Assembly (NCBI GenBank): GCA_026415435.1
Contig: JAOAHC010000045.1
Coordinates: forward strand, 1-61,089
Direction of reading: 5' to 3'
DNA length: 61,089 bases
From: Clostridia bacterium
GTDB lineage: Bacteria; Bacillota; Clostridia; TANB77; CAG-465
Part shown: positions 48,147-57,013 of the stretch, in pieces
Layout of the letters: each line of letters starts with the position of its first letter
Numbering within the stretch: the first letter of the stretch is position 1
Program-made: the position numbers and the translations under genes
Notes under the pieces: model-generated
The model's database searches: none
What the model was told of the DNA's origin: nothing
What the model saw: only the letters and a program-made list of their open reading frames with translations

Positions 48147-48887
48147 ATGAAATTTTCTATATTTCATAAAAGAGTTATATATGTATGTGTTTTTGTTTTG
48201 ATTTCAATTATGGTTTATGGTATAATGTACATTAACAATTTAAACAAACTAAGTATGCAAGTAAATGCTTTGCCAATAACTAATAAGGTAGTGGTAATAG
48301 ATGCAGGACATGGTTTGCCTGATGAAGGAGCAGTAGGATTTAACGGGACAACAGAACAAGCCACAAATCTTAAAATTGCACTTAAATTACAGCAGCTCAT
48401 TGAACAAAGTGGCGCAAAGGTATTACTTACAAGAAGCGATGAAAATGGAATATATTCAATAGATAGTAATAGTATAAGAAATAAAAAAGTGAGCGATATA
48501 AAAAATAGAGTAGAAATAGGTAATAACTATAATGCAGATATTTTTATATCAATACATCTAAATAAATTTCCTGAATCAATATATAGGGGATGGCAAACAT
48601 TTTATCAGCAAAATAGTGAAAAAAGTAAAGTGCTCTCTAAATGTATACAGGAGAATTTAAGTAAAAACATAGAGTTTAAAAATGATAGGGTACCACTACC
48701 TATATCAGGTGTATACATAATGGATAAGGTTACAGTTCCAACGATAGTTGTAGAATGTGGGTTTCTATCTAATCCTCAAGAAGCAGAAATGTTAAAAGGA
48801 GAGAACTACCAAAATAAAATTGCTTGGGGAATATTTATAGGTATACAAGAGTATTTTGAAAAAGAAGGTGTAAGTATTGGACAATAA
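48147..48887 (+). CDS. cwlD: N-acetylmuramoyl-L-alanine amidase CwlD
   Basis: 246 residues: one N-terminal membrane anchor (about 10-30) and an Amidase_3 domain with VVIDAGHGLPDEGAVG, TTEQATNLKIAL, FISIHLNKF and VVECGFLSNPQEAEML. All zinc and catalytic positions are present. CwlD makes muramic lactam in spore cortex, needed for germination. It overlaps tadA by 11 bp. Confidence 0.93.
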   Translation: MKFSIFHKRVIYVCVFVLISIMVYGIMYINNLNKLSMQVNALPITNKVVVIDAGHGLPDEGAVGFNGTTEQATNLKIALKLQQLIEQSGAKVLLTRSDENGIYSIDSNSIRNKKVSDIKNRVEIGNNYNADIFISIHLNKFPESIYRGWQTFYQQNSEKSKVLSKCIQENLSKNIEFKNDRVPLPISGVYIMDKVTVPTIVVECGFLSNPQEAEMLKGENYQNKIAWGIFIGIQEYFEKEGVSIGQ

Positions 48888-49377
48888 TTTAAAAGAAAAT
48901 TTTATGGAGATTGCCTACAAAGAAGCAATAAGAGCATACAAAAGGCTCGAGGTTCCAGTAGGAGCAGTTTTAGTAAAAGATGGAGTTATAATTTCAAAAG
49001 GGTACAATTTAAGAGAAACAAACAAAAGTAGCTTAGCACATGCAGAAATAATCTGTATTGAAAAAGCATGTAAAAAACTAAAAACTTGGAGGTTGGATGA
49101 TTGTGAGTTATACGTCACATTGGAACCTTGTTCTATGTGCGCAGGTGCAATAATTCAGTCAAGAATAAAGAAAGTATATATTGGAGCAATGGATGAAAAA
49201 AATGGAGCAGTCGGCTCAATAGCAAATATGTTTGAAATTAAAACAACTCACAAAGTTGAATATGAAACAGGTGTATTAAAAGAAAAATGTTCGGCACTAT
49301 TAACTAAATTTTTCAAAGAATTGAGGCAACTCAAAAAGAAAAATAATATAAAAAATGAAGTAAGTAAATATGTATGA
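48877..49377 (+). CDS. tadA: tRNA-specific adenosine deaminase TadA
   Basis: 166 residues. Zinc motifs HAEIICIEKA and LEPCSMCAGAI with the catalytic Glu; it converts A34 to inosine in tRNA-Arg(ACG). The start is TTG 48877 (AAGGTG seven bases upstream). ATG 48904 would cut into the conserved first helix FMEIAYKEA. The name is shared with the unrelated TadA secretion ATPase at 42.8 kb. Confidence 0.95.
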   Translation: MDNNLKENFMEIAYKEAIRAYKRLEVPVGAVLVKDGVIISKGYNLRETNKSSLAHAEIICIEKACKKLKTWRLDDCELYVTLEPCSMCAGAIIQSRIKKVYIGAMDEKNGAVGSIANMFEIKTTHKVEYETGVLKEKCSALLTKFFKELRQLKKKNNIKNEVSKYV

Positions 49378-49381
49378 ATAA

Positions 49382-49420
49382 AATAATCACCGCTAAAATA
49401 TAATCTTAGTGGTGATTATT
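49382..49420 (+). terminator. hairpin between tadA and the ferritin-like gene
   Basis: AATAATCACC / GGTGATTATT perfect stem with inner CTAA/TTAG pairing, followed by TTTTG. It also contains the GGTG that would serve the next gene, so it may terminate tadA and hide the downstream ribosome site. Confidence 0.6.
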
Positions 49421-49969
49421 TTGAATTATATAAAAGCAAATAGTATTAAATACGAGGATTTTCAAGTTAATGAAGATTTTCCAGAAATTGAAGCATCGAT
49501 TTTATCTCAAGAAGTTATAAATAGAGTACTAGCAGGATACACCGCTAAAAAAAGTGAGTTTACCAGTCAAAACCAGTACAGATATCAGTATATTATATTA
49601 ACCTACAATAATGAATTATATAATGTAGGTAATAATATGAGAACAATATATTTGCATGAAAGCAAGCATTTTGAAATTTTAGGTAAGAAACTTTTTTTAA
49701 CTAATGTTGATCCAAAATTATGTAGGTATATTGATAATAACCCAAATATATGTGATTATTGGATAGCTAGCAATGTTGATTATTATAAAGAGATTGCAGA
49801 AATAATGAAGGCAAATATTGAACTTGAAAATGGGGCAATAAGAGATTATAATGAAATATATGAGATGACAACAGATGAAAATTTAAAAGAACTTATCGTA
49901 AGAATATTAAAAGATGAGCATTCACATAGAGACTATTTTAGAGCTGTTTTAGAGGCCTTAGGGGAATAA
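49421..49969 (+). CDS. ferritin-like domain protein
   Basis: About 182 residues with ferritin-like helices. Metal-ligand-like pairs are seen in HESKHFEILGK (near 75), in IELENGAIRDYNEIYE (near 135) and KDEHSHRDYF (near 165). Distant from rubrerythrin and Mn catalase; no rubredoxin domain. Start uncertain: TTG 49421 lies eight bases after GGTG in the preceding hairpin; GTG 49409 is the alternative. Confidence 0.7.
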   Translation: MNYIKANSIKYEDFQVNEDFPEIEASILSQEVINRVLAGYTAKKSEFTSQNQYRYQYIILTYNNELYNVGNNMRTIYLHESKHFEILGKKLFLTNVDPKLCRYIDNNPNICDYWIASNVDYYKEIAEIMKANIELENGAIRDYNEIYEMTTDENLKELIVRILKDEHSHRDYFRAVLEALGE

Positions 49970-49983
49970 GTAAATATTAAAAA

Positions 49984-50018
49984 CAAATATATATTCATAT
50001 CATTTATGAATATATATT
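49984..50018 (+). terminator. terminator after the ferritin-like gene
   Basis: A 15-bp perfect stem AAATATATATTCATA with its complement, followed by ACTTTTTTAT. Confidence 0.75.
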
Positions 50019-50029
50019 TACTTTTTTAT

Positions 50030-50298
50030 ATGATAACTATTTTCATAAGTAACAAAATTGATGAAAAAATGAGTTTGCAATTATATCGCAATCTCAAAGA
50101 ATATAATTAATTAATTAATCTAATAGATTATTCAATATTGCTTTGTAACCCCCTTTAAAATCAGCGTGTACAATTTGATAAGTACTGCTTTATATTCATA
50201 TTGAGGATGAAATTTCATTTAGTTTAATACTGATGGTGAAATTGCTAATAAATATATAATTTTACAGTAATAAAGTAAGGTAATGATATAAATATATG
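50030..50298. other. gene-free stretch
   Basis: A/T-rich DNA between the ferritin-like gene and tRNA-Arg. I see no open frame with a ribosome site, no tRNA and no clear repeat here. Confidence 0.5.
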
Positions 50299-50374
50299 TG
50301 GTGCTCCCGATGCGAATCGAACGCATGACCAACAACTTAGGAGGTTGCTGCTCTATCCACTGAGCTACGGAAGC
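50299..50374 (-). tRNA. tRNA-Arg(CCU)
   Basis: 76 nt on the minus strand including encoded CCA. The acceptor GCTTCCG pairs with CGGGAGC (one G-U pair), and the anticodon loop CTCCTAA gives CCT. The T-arm loop contains GTTCGATTC. It stands at the border between conserved genes and the accessory region to its right. Confidence 0.96.
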
Positions 50375-50519
50375 GTAGATGCGGTTTTTTAAACCTTATA
50401 TAGGATAGTTAACTGATATAGATTGCTGTCCTTAAATAATTGAACTACTTATCAAATTTAAGTAAATTTTTAAATTTTAATAATATAAGATTAATGTTCC
50501 TTTTTATTGGAATAAACCT

Positions 50520-50548
50520 ATTATATCATACCCATATTAATTTTTCAA
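50520..50548 (-). promoter_or_regulatory. promoter of tRNA-Arg
   Basis: On the minus strand TTGAAA (50548-50543), a 17-bp spacer, and TATAAT (50525-50520), 145 bp before the tRNA. Confidence 0.65.
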
Positions 50549-50579
50549 TTGAAATTATATATAAACTAAGCATATAAAA

Positions 50580-50810
50580 AAATAGCCTTGTCAGACTATT
50601 TAATTTTTTAAAAATATTAAGGTTTAAACCTCGCAGGATTTTAAGTCGCATTTGTGTTTATTTTACTTGAAGTAATTTATATACTACTTGAAAATACTAT
50701 GTTTTAGTATTCTACTCGTAGGATTTTTCCATATTTTATACATAGGATTATATAAAATCCTTGTATGGAAGTATTATACTTCATATCTTTATATTCTTCA
50801 ATAGTTTATT
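50580..50810 (-). repeat. stem-loop-rich gene-free stretch
   Basis: Between tRNA-Arg and the 222-residue gene lie several hairpins and repeated AGGATT words (50635, 50720, 50743). The clearest is TTCCATA / TATGGAA around 50727-50770, with inner AGGATT / AATCCT, or alternatively ATTTTATA / TATAAAAT. The two inner pairings exclude each other. It may be the terminator of the minus-strand operon or the edge of the accessory region. No gene seen. Confidence 0.45.
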
Positions 50811-51479
50811 CTATTTTTTTATGTTATCTTCTAGACTAATGTTAACTAATGCAACATACAATTCTTTATAAGTGCTATTTTCTATAGCTTCATTATTTAC
50901 GCTATACCATATACTCTTAATTATATACGTAGTTATAAATATTCCTATTCCTACACCTATCATTGTAGATAATAAAACCTGAATTTGTTCATAATAACTA
51001 ACATCATTAGGTAAGTTGATTACTGATACTATAGCAGTCATTAGAGATATTATTATTGTAAATGTATTAAAATTCTCATTATCCTTATATTTAGATTTTA
51101 CATATTCAGTAATTATATTTAACTTTTCCTTATTAATATTTGAATTCGTTAGAAAATAATTTATTTTATCTACATTAGTTTTATTTATATATATTGATAT
51201 ATTACCTTTAAAATATTCTTTCAAGAAAAAATATAAATTTACATTTTTATATCTATTATCTTTTGAATTATTTGTTATTATATTTCCATAAATAAAGAAT
51301 ATTCTAAATAAAAATGTAATTACTATATATAACAAAAATAAGTATATTATTAAATTTTCTGATTTACTATTAAAGTTAATATATATAATTAAACATATAA
51401 ACACAATAGAATAGTTAATATATCTTATTTTTTGACTTATGAATTCTTTCTTTGTATATTTTATTATTTCATCTATCAT
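50811..51479 (-). CDS. four-helix membrane protein of the accessory operon
   Basis: 222 residues: two membrane helices near 20-36 and 43-64, a soluble middle (about 70-140, Asn/Lys-rich), then two more helices (about 142-158 and 168-190) and a charged tail. Not recognised. Third gene of a three-gene operon (gaps 25 and 30 bp). Topology is compatible with a membrane effector of a defence module, but nothing in the sequence proves it. Confidence 0.7.
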   Translation of the reverse strand: MIDEIIKYTKKEFISQKIRYINYSIVFICLIIYINFNSKSENLIIYLFLLYIVITFLFRIFFIYGNIITNNSKDNRYKNVNLYFFLKEYFKGNISIYINKTNVDKINYFLTNSNINKEKLNIITEYVKSKYKDNENFNTFTIIISLMTAIVSVINLPNDVSYYEQIQVLLSTMIGVGIGIFITTYIIKSIWYSVNNEAIENSTYKELYVALVNISLEDNIKK

Positions 51480-51504
51480 ACAATAAATCTCCTTTATTAA
51501 TCAA

Positions 51505-52233
51505 TTAGTTAATTAAATCATCCATTGAATCATGCATATTTTTTGATTCAGGATTATGTTCCATATGACTAGTTCTTGATAATATACACCAATCTCTTAT
51601 ATATTTTTGTGTTTTAATTTTTAAATCATTTTCATGCATATTATTTTTTATAAATATATTATGATAAATGTTTATAAAACCTAGCATTATATCAATTATA
51701 TAATTCATTGGTACTGTGCAATAATCTTCTAAATATCTATTTCCCAAATATGTTCTGTTTTCTTTTCTATCCGTTCTATGAAGATCTTTCATAAGAAATC
51801 CATGAGCATATGCTGATAAGTGTCTATAACGTTTATATAAGGGTTTTTTGGTTATTCCTTCAATCATTTTATTAATTTTTATATTTTTAGTATAATGATT
51901 TTTTATTTCAGAAGGATATAAGCAAAAATACTTTAGCTGAACAAGTGTTTCGAACAAACTTCTTATTAGTATTTGACTTTCTATGTAATATCCATTTATT
52001 ATCTGACTATATATTAGCCTAAGAGTATAGGGTAATTGAACAAAATGCATAAATGCTATTGACTGCAATTCTCCCATTTCTGTTGTTACTTCGTCTAATT
52101 CACCAAAAGACTGTTGAAAATAGAAAGCTAAATCAACAAATTTTGGAAAATCATTATAGAATCCTTTTAATCTAACCGCAGTAAGATTTTGAACTATATT
52201 TTCTGATTCTACCAAATCATTGTAATCAAACAT
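51505..52233 (-). CDS. DUF5677-like helical protein
   Basis: 242 residues, all helical, no membrane segment. The stretch YIESQILIRSLFETLVQLKY (Arg-Ser-x-x-Glu) and later YRHLSAYAHGFLMKDLH match the DUF5677-type pattern found in accessory genomes, sometimes beside defence genes. Molecular role unknown. Middle gene of the operon; ribosome site AGGAG before ATG 52233. Confidence 0.65.
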   Translation of the reverse strand: MFDYNDLVESENIVQNLTAVRLKGFYNDFPKFVDLAFYFQQSFGELDEVTTEMGELQSIAFMHFVQLPYTLRLIYSQIINGYYIESQILIRSLFETLVQLKYFCLYPSEIKNHYTKNIKINKMIEGITKKPLYKRYRHLSAYAHGFLMKDLHRTDRKENRTYLGNRYLEDYCTVPMNYIIDIMLGFINIYHNIFIKNNMHENDLKIKTQKYIRDWCILSRTSHMEHNPESKNMHDSMDDLIN

Positions 52234-52263
52234 AAGTCTCCTTTCAAATTATAATTTAAAAAA

Positions 52264-53151
52264 TTATTTAGCTTCATCAAGAACAATTATAAACCTAATA
52301 AAATTTGCTGTTAAATACAATAAATATTCTAATTCAATATATTTACATTCTTCATTATGTTTAGTAGTTTCATTTTGATAACATGTATATTGAACAAGCA
52401 ATTCCCTATACATATTTCTAATATTAACATGAACATTTTTGTTTTTTAACCATGAAAGAATAATATCCGCATTGTTTTCTAAAGTCTTTCTATTATTAAG
52501 AATTTGTTTAATAAACATTTCCAAACATAGTCTCAAATCATCTATTGTATTTCTTATATCACCATTATTCTGAATCTTTTCAAGTGCAGAAATAAACTTT
52601 TGTTGAGATTTTGGATATTTTATGAGCCAGACCGCAACATCATTAACAAGTTTATTATCAAGTTCTTTGGCACCACTTGGATAAAATATATATTGTAAAT
52701 TACTATTATTATCTTTTACACATTTCAATCTAATATTTACATTTGATAATTCGATTGCTTCTTTAAAATTATCGTATAATAGTTTTTTATCTTTATTACT
52801 TATTATAGAATCATCTGACCAAAGAAGTAATTGTAGATAATATATTACTCTTGAAAAATTAGATTCATCCCTAATTTTACTATATATCAACGAATCATTA
52901 GGATTAATTGTCTCTCCAAATATTGACAAAGATGGTAATAACCTTGATTCCTTTACTACTATACTTTTAGTGTTAGTTATGAACATGTACTTTAATAAAT
53001 AAGTTTCTAAATCATTACTTTGTATATTAGAATTAAGTATGTTGACAATTGCATTTAACACTAGATTTTTAAATTTCTGTTCATTATTATCTGTATCAAT
53101 AACATTAAACCTTTTATTAAAACTACTTATCTTATTTTTTATATTTTCCAT
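52264..53151 (-). CDS. 295-residue protein with a HEPN-like C-terminal domain (possible defence protein)
   Basis: The N-terminal 190 residues are unrecognised. The C-terminal part (about 195-290) has DDLRLCLEMFIKQILNN, KTLENN, QNETTKHNEE and a final hydrophobic helix LLYLTANFIRFIIV. This resembles the helical C-terminal domain shared by many abortive-infection and mobile-element proteins, possibly HEPN-related. If HEPN, nuclease activity would depend on the Arg and the Lys-His pair. First gene of the operon; GGTGG before ATG 53151. Confidence 0.55.
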   Translation of the reverse strand: MENIKNKISSFNKRFNVIDTDNNEQKFKNLVLNAIVNILNSNIQSNDLETYLLKYMFITNTKSIVVKESRLLPSLSIFGETINPNDSLIYSKIRDESNFSRVIYYLQLLLWSDDSIISNKDKKLLYDNFKEAIELSNVNIRLKCVKDNNSNLQYIFYPSGAKELDNKLVNDVAVWLIKYPKSQQKFISALEKIQNNGDIRNTIDDLRLCLEMFIKQILNNRKTLENNADIILSWLKNKNVHVNIRNMYRELLVQYTCYQNETTKHNEECKYIELEYLLYLTANFIRFIIVLDEAK

Positions 53152-53313
53152 ATATCCACCTTTAATATTACATATTATATCACGCTCTTACAAATTTGTA
53201 TATATTTAGGTATTAATTTACAGAACATTCTTTCTTTTTATACTATTCGACTTATTTTTACAATATTACTTGTATATTTAATATATAATAATATAGGAAG
53301 GAGGTGATTAATT

Positions 53314-53487
53314 ATGCCAAATACATATAAGCCAGGACAAACTGTCCCTACATCTGGCCAATACGGTGTTAATGGGCCAAAAGGTGGAAATACAGGTAAA
53401 GAAATTACTGGAGTAAAAGGTAAAACATTTCCGCCAACGTCTAAGCCAGGTCAATCATATGGTTTGAATGATAAAACAAAACACTAA
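53314..53487 (+). CDS. YjzC-like small protein
   Basis: 57 residues rich in Pro, Gly and Lys: KPGQTVPTSGQYGV, GPKGGNTGKEITGVKG, FPPTSKPGQSYGL, ending DKTKH. This is the pattern of the YjzC family of small proteins found on Firmicute chromosomes and mobile elements, function unknown. A near-perfect GGAGGTGA lies before ATG 53314 and a strong terminator follows, so it is probably well expressed. Divergent from the 295-residue gene. Confidence 0.8.
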   Translation: MPNTYKPGQTVPTSGQYGVNGPKGGNTGKEITGVKGKTFPPTSKPGQSYGLNDKTKH

Positions 53488-53504
53488 TACAATTAAATAT
53501 CAAA

Positions 53505-53541
53505 TAACTCTCTACATTATGCAGAGAGTTATTATTTTTTA
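53505..53541 (+). terminator. terminator after the YjzC-like gene
   Basis: AATAACTCTCT / AGAGAGTTATT, an 11-bp perfect stem, followed by ATTTTTT. Confidence 0.85.
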
Positions 53542-53648
53542 ATACTTACACTCTCAAAAATCAGTTACACACGAAAACAATAAATTACATTTAAAAATAA
53601 CTGTAAATCTTTATATTTAGGTATTCTACGAAAACAGTATAAACGGGG

Positions 53649-53684
53649 GCATATTATTCAACTTTCAATGACAAAATAATATGC
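53649..53684. repeat. 10-bp inverted repeat
   Basis: GCATATTATT and AATAATATGC flank a 16-base spacer in the 53542-53722 gap. It could be a protein-binding site or hairpin; role unknown. Confidence 0.4.
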
Positions 53685-53722
53685 ATATTTGATATAGCAC
53701 TTTCAGTTTCATAATCAAAAAT

Positions 53723-53746
53723 AGAAGAGGCGTTAACCTCTTCCAA
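53723..53746 (-). terminator. terminator after the TPR protein gene
   Basis: GAAGAGG / CCTCTTC stem with a 6-base loop, followed by ATTTTTG on the minus strand. Confidence 0.7.
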
Positions 53747-53775
53747 ATTGTTATATATATTCATATTATAATTAT

Positions 53776-54741
53776 TTAGTCTTGAATTGAATTAACAATT
53801 CCATTAGTAAGATAGATATATTTATACCCATCATATACCCACTGTTCGCTAATACCGTATGCAGTGTTAGTTTTGTTAATTTTTTGTGGTCTTCCCCATG
53901 TAGAATTTTTAACTTCTGTATCACTCATTCCAACCTCCGGATAATAAGGTATTCTTGAAGCATTGAATAATTCATATTCTGCATATCCCATATTTATATA
54001 AGCGCTATTATTCTTTAAATATATTGTATACTTGTCATCTAGCTTTAATATATCTCCTTCCATTGTTACAGAATATGTTTCTTTAGTAACTTCTTTTAAA
54101 ATATCTACTATATATAGTGTACATGAATTTTTAGAGATTTTGACAACACTTGAGCCAGATCCTATCATCTTTAATCCATATATTTTTTTTGCTTTTTCTA
54201 TCTTTGATATGTAGTCATTACTGTCTTTATAGCTATCCAGAGTTTTAAATATTTCTCCAGCTTCAGAAAAATTTTCCGTATTGTATAAATCATTTGCCTT
54301 TTTGTATTTAGTTTCTAATAATAATTCTTTACTATCTTTATAGTCGTTTAGCTCATCGAGATTTTTAATTGCATTATCATAGTCATATTCATTTATAAAT
54401 TGTTTTGCTTGCATATATTTAATTTTTTTATATAAATCAACGAAATCTTTATATCCTATAATATCAGTAATTAAAGTCATGGCTTCGTTATATTTATTTT
54501 CTTCAATAAAAATTAATACATTTTGATAAGTACATTCTTTTATTTTATCTTTGACATCTTTATAATTTTCTATAGTTTTAAATATACTTAATGCACTTTC
54601 ATACCTTTCTTGTTTTACTAGAAGATTTGCATAAGTATATTTAATAAGATATCTTTGCCATATACAAGTTATTATTATAATTACAATTAAAAAAATAGTT
54701 AATAATAAAATTACTTTTTTGTTATTCTTTTTATTTTCCAT
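53776..54741 (-). CDS. membrane-anchored TPR-like protein with BamE-like tail
   Basis: 321 residues. One N-terminal membrane helix (about 9-29), then TPR-like helical repeats, each ending in a tyrosine-lysine-aspartate turn (NYKDVKD, GYKDFVD, DYKDSKE, SYKDSND) up to about 195. A beta-rich middle follows, and last a tail with PEVGMSDTEVKNSTWGRPQKIN and EQWVYDGYKYIYL, close to the BamE/SmpA fold pattern. Cell-envelope exposed; role unknown. Common as cargo of mobile elements. Confidence 0.7.
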   Translation of the reverse strand: MENKKNNKKVILLLTIFLIVIIIITCIWQRYLIKYTYANLLVKQERYESALSIFKTIENYKDVKDKIKECTYQNVLIFIEENKYNEAMTLITDIIGYKDFVDLYKKIKYMQAKQFINEYDYDNAIKNLDELNDYKDSKELLLETKYKKANDLYNTENFSEAGEIFKTLDSYKDSNDYISKIEKAKKIYGLKMIGSGSSVVKISKNSCTLYIVDILKEVTKETYSVTMEGDILKLDDKYTIYLKNNSAYINMGYAEYELFNASRIPYYPEVGMSDTEVKNSTWGRPQKINKTNTAYGISEQWVYDGYKYIYLTNGIVNSIQD

Positions 54742-54857
54742 TTTTAATCCTCCTATTTCAACTTTTCTTAATTATATCACAATATTTTCTTTTTGTACAC
54801 ATATTGTACACTAAAATGGTTGTTTTTTTATAATATAATTTTGAATAGGTGATAATA

Positions 54858-55034
54858 GTGGAAAAATTAAAGATACTAGGAAACAATAAAAATGATGATA
54901 CAATAACTAGAACAATAAGAATGAGTGGTTCTACCTATGATAAAATAACTCAACTTTCAGAAAAAAATAGTATATCATTTAATGCTGTTGTTAATCAAAT
55001 ACTAGAATATGGATTAAAAAATATAGATGAGTAA
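54858..55034 (+). CDS. ribbon-helix-helix regulator (Arc/CopG type)
   Basis: 58 residues. The beta strand TITRTIRMSGSTYDKITQ followed by two helices to VVNQILEYGLKN is the ribbon-helix-helix DNA-binding pattern. GTG 54858 is used with AGGTGA five bases upstream; another GTG lies at 54849 over that site. An array of AGACCAAT-like words starts right after its stop codon, so it may bind them and control the ATPase gene that faces it. Confidence 0.75.
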   Translation: MEKLKILGNNKNDDTITRTIRMSGSTYDKITQLSEKNSISFNAVVNQILEYGLKNIDE

Positions 55035-55312
55035 ACAGACCAAGTAAGACCAATAATAAAAAATTAATTAGTCTTAGTAAAACCAAGTAATATCAAGCTT
55101 AGTAAGACTTTTAGACCGATAGACCGATAATTTTATAATAATAATGGAGAGTATAATAGATTTATTTAACAATTAACTTTATTATAAAAAAATATTATTA
55201 TATATACTTTTTTTATTCTTATTGGTATATCGGTCTTGATAATGCATTTTGCCAGTATTTAAGTACATTCCAATAAGACCAATTAGAAAATTCTAGTCGG
55301 TCTTATTGGTCT
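55035..55312. repeat. iteron-like array of AGACC(A/G)AT words
   Basis: Copies on the plus strand: AGACCA at 55035 and 55045, AGACTT at 55104, AGACCGAT at 55112 and 55120, AGACCAAT at 55276. Inverted copies: ATCGGTCT at 55229, GTCGGTCT at 55296, ATTGGTCT at 55305. Spacings of 8 to 10 bp within groups put sites on one DNA face. AATAAGACC and GGTCTTATT also form a 9-bp inverted repeat (55273-55306). It occupies the gap between the RHH gene and the ATPase gene. Candidate operators or replication-origin iterons. Confidence 0.7.
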
Positions 55313-55318
55313 TTCTGC

Positions 55319-57013
55319 CTAGAGAATATTATATCTAACAGCCAAATCCTCAATCACTGTTTTATCAAAGATGTATCCACGATATTTTATTCCACTTAAA
55401 GTATATCTCTCATTAGTTATATTAAGTCTATCTTTTAATATTTTTGTTAAAGACTTTTTATCTCTAAAGAAATATTCACATGTTTTTACTAAATAATCAT
55501 ATAAATCATCATTATTATAATATGTTTTATTACTAATGATGATTGGATTAATTTTATCTTCTCTTACAATTTCTAATAAATCTTTTATTAGTTTATAAGA
55601 TATGTTATCTTCTGTATCCGCAACAGAGCGTTCTAACGCCTTATCTATTGCATATGAACGTAATACTTCCTCAACCCTATAAGTATCTATGTCTTCTCTA
55701 TTATTATCTATTATTTTTGATATACATAATAGAGGTTCCCAAAGTTCCCTATCTCTAAAAGATAATTCATCCGGACATTCTATTGATTCCGAGCTATACA
55801 ATTCATTTATTTCTTTACAATAAGATAATCCAAATAAGTAAAGATTATGTATTATGATTTGTGTTAAATCTATTACTTTTTTGTTTTTCCTATACTGGGA
55901 AATATTAGTTCCCTTTGGTGCTTTTAATAGTCTAATAACTATACATCTATCTCTTAAAACATTACCAATATCATTAATACCCGCGAATGCTTTTGGACAG
56001 TATCCTGAAAATGATTTTGTTGTAAAATCGTTATTTTCTGAAACAGTTCTTCTAACTTTCGATTCAGATTTGTAGCCTGAATTTAGTAATGTGAGTAGTT
56101 CTCCATTTTTATCATTCATTATATTTTCAAATTCATCTATTAACAATGTCGGATTTGCAAATTCAACATATCTAAATATTGAAGAACTAGATGAATTTGC
56201 ACTTATTTGTGCATTAAAACATAAATTCTGTAATAATTCTAGCAGTAACGTCTTTCCACTGCCTTTATCGGCATTTAACCACAAATATGGGCATGTTTGA
56301 AATGTCTTATATATATAAGTATTCATAGTCCATATAGAAAGAACATCATAAGTCCTGCCATCATCAAAATACATAAATGTTTTATAGTAATTTTTTATCA
56401 TATTATATAATTCAACTATATGGTTTTCTTTATTCTTATTATTTATAAAATCATTAATACAGTTTTTACTTATTTTAGATGTTTCAACTTTTTCTGAATT
56501 TGCTTTTAGACCTAGTTTATTTCCTACATTTTCTAACAATTCAAAGTCATGATTTGATGTTATTATATAAGATATGTCTGCATAATTAACTCCATATATT
56601 AACATATTATTAATATAATCTTGACCAACACTAAAATTGTTTGATTCCTCTGACTCATTTAAGGTCTCTATTGCTGTTTTAATTTTAGATGTTAGTGAAC
56701 TATTATTATTTTGATTTTGTTTATTTTTATTAGTTGTCTGAAAATTTTTTATTAATTTTTTCACTTGATTTGCTTTAAGTTTAAAATGATTACTTATATC
56801 TATTTCAATAAAATTAATCATTGTATCCTCATCAAATATACTCTTGATATCTGATATAAATTTTTCTATAGTCTTTATATCATTTATAGTTTTTGTTACA
56901 GGAAGATTTTTTAGTTCTTCCTGTAATTCTTCTATTTTTCTGTTTAATTCTTCATTTTCGTTAACTTCACGTTTCTCCATGTTTTGAGAAACATTCATAT
57001 TATTTTCAATCAT
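55319..57013 (-). CDS. DUF3631-type ATPase of a mobile element (helicase-like)
   Basis: 564 residues. N-terminal coiled coil (about 10-60), a linker, then a P-loop domain: WLNADKGSGKTLLLELLQNL (Walker A near 250), TLLIDEFENIM (Walker B), an arginine region LRDRCIVIRLLKAPKG, and the DUF3631 signature FRDRELWEPLLCISKII. Such proteins occur beside primases in phages and integrative elements and are thought to help replicate the element. No primase domain is seen here. It overlaps the next upstream gene by one base. Confidence 0.8.
   Translation of the reverse strand: MIENNMNVSQNMEKREVNENEELNRKIEELQEELKNLPVTKTINDIKTIEKFISDIKSIFDEDTMINFIEIDISNHFKLKANQVKKLIKNFQTTNKNKQNQNNNSSLTSKIKTAIETLNESEESNNFSVGQDYINNMLIYGVNYADISYIITSNHDFELLENVGNKLGLKANSEKVETSKISKNCINDFINNKNKENHIVELYNMIKNYYKTFMYFDDGRTYDVLSIWTMNTYIYKTFQTCPYLWLNADKGSGKTLLLELLQNLCFNAQISANSSSSSIFRYVEFANPTLLIDEFENIMNDKNGELLTLLNSGYKSESKVRRTVSENNDFTTKSFSGYCPKAFAGINDIGNVLRDRCIVIRLLKAPKGTNISQYRKNKKVIDLTQIIIHNLYLFGLSYCKEINELYSSESIECPDELSFRDRELWEPLLCISKIIDNNREDIDTYRVEEVLRSYAIDKALERSVADTEDNISYKLIKDLLEIVREDKINPIIISNKTYYNNDDLYDYLVKTCEYFFRDKKSLTKILKDRLNITNERYTLSGIKYRGYIFDKTVIEDLAVRYNIL

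Noticed and set aside
50299..50374. tRNA-Arg as the attachment site of the accessory region
   Set aside because: Integrases usually target the tRNA 3' end, which here points left, away from the accessory genes. No tRNA fragment repeat was found on the right within the window. It remains only a positional coincidence.
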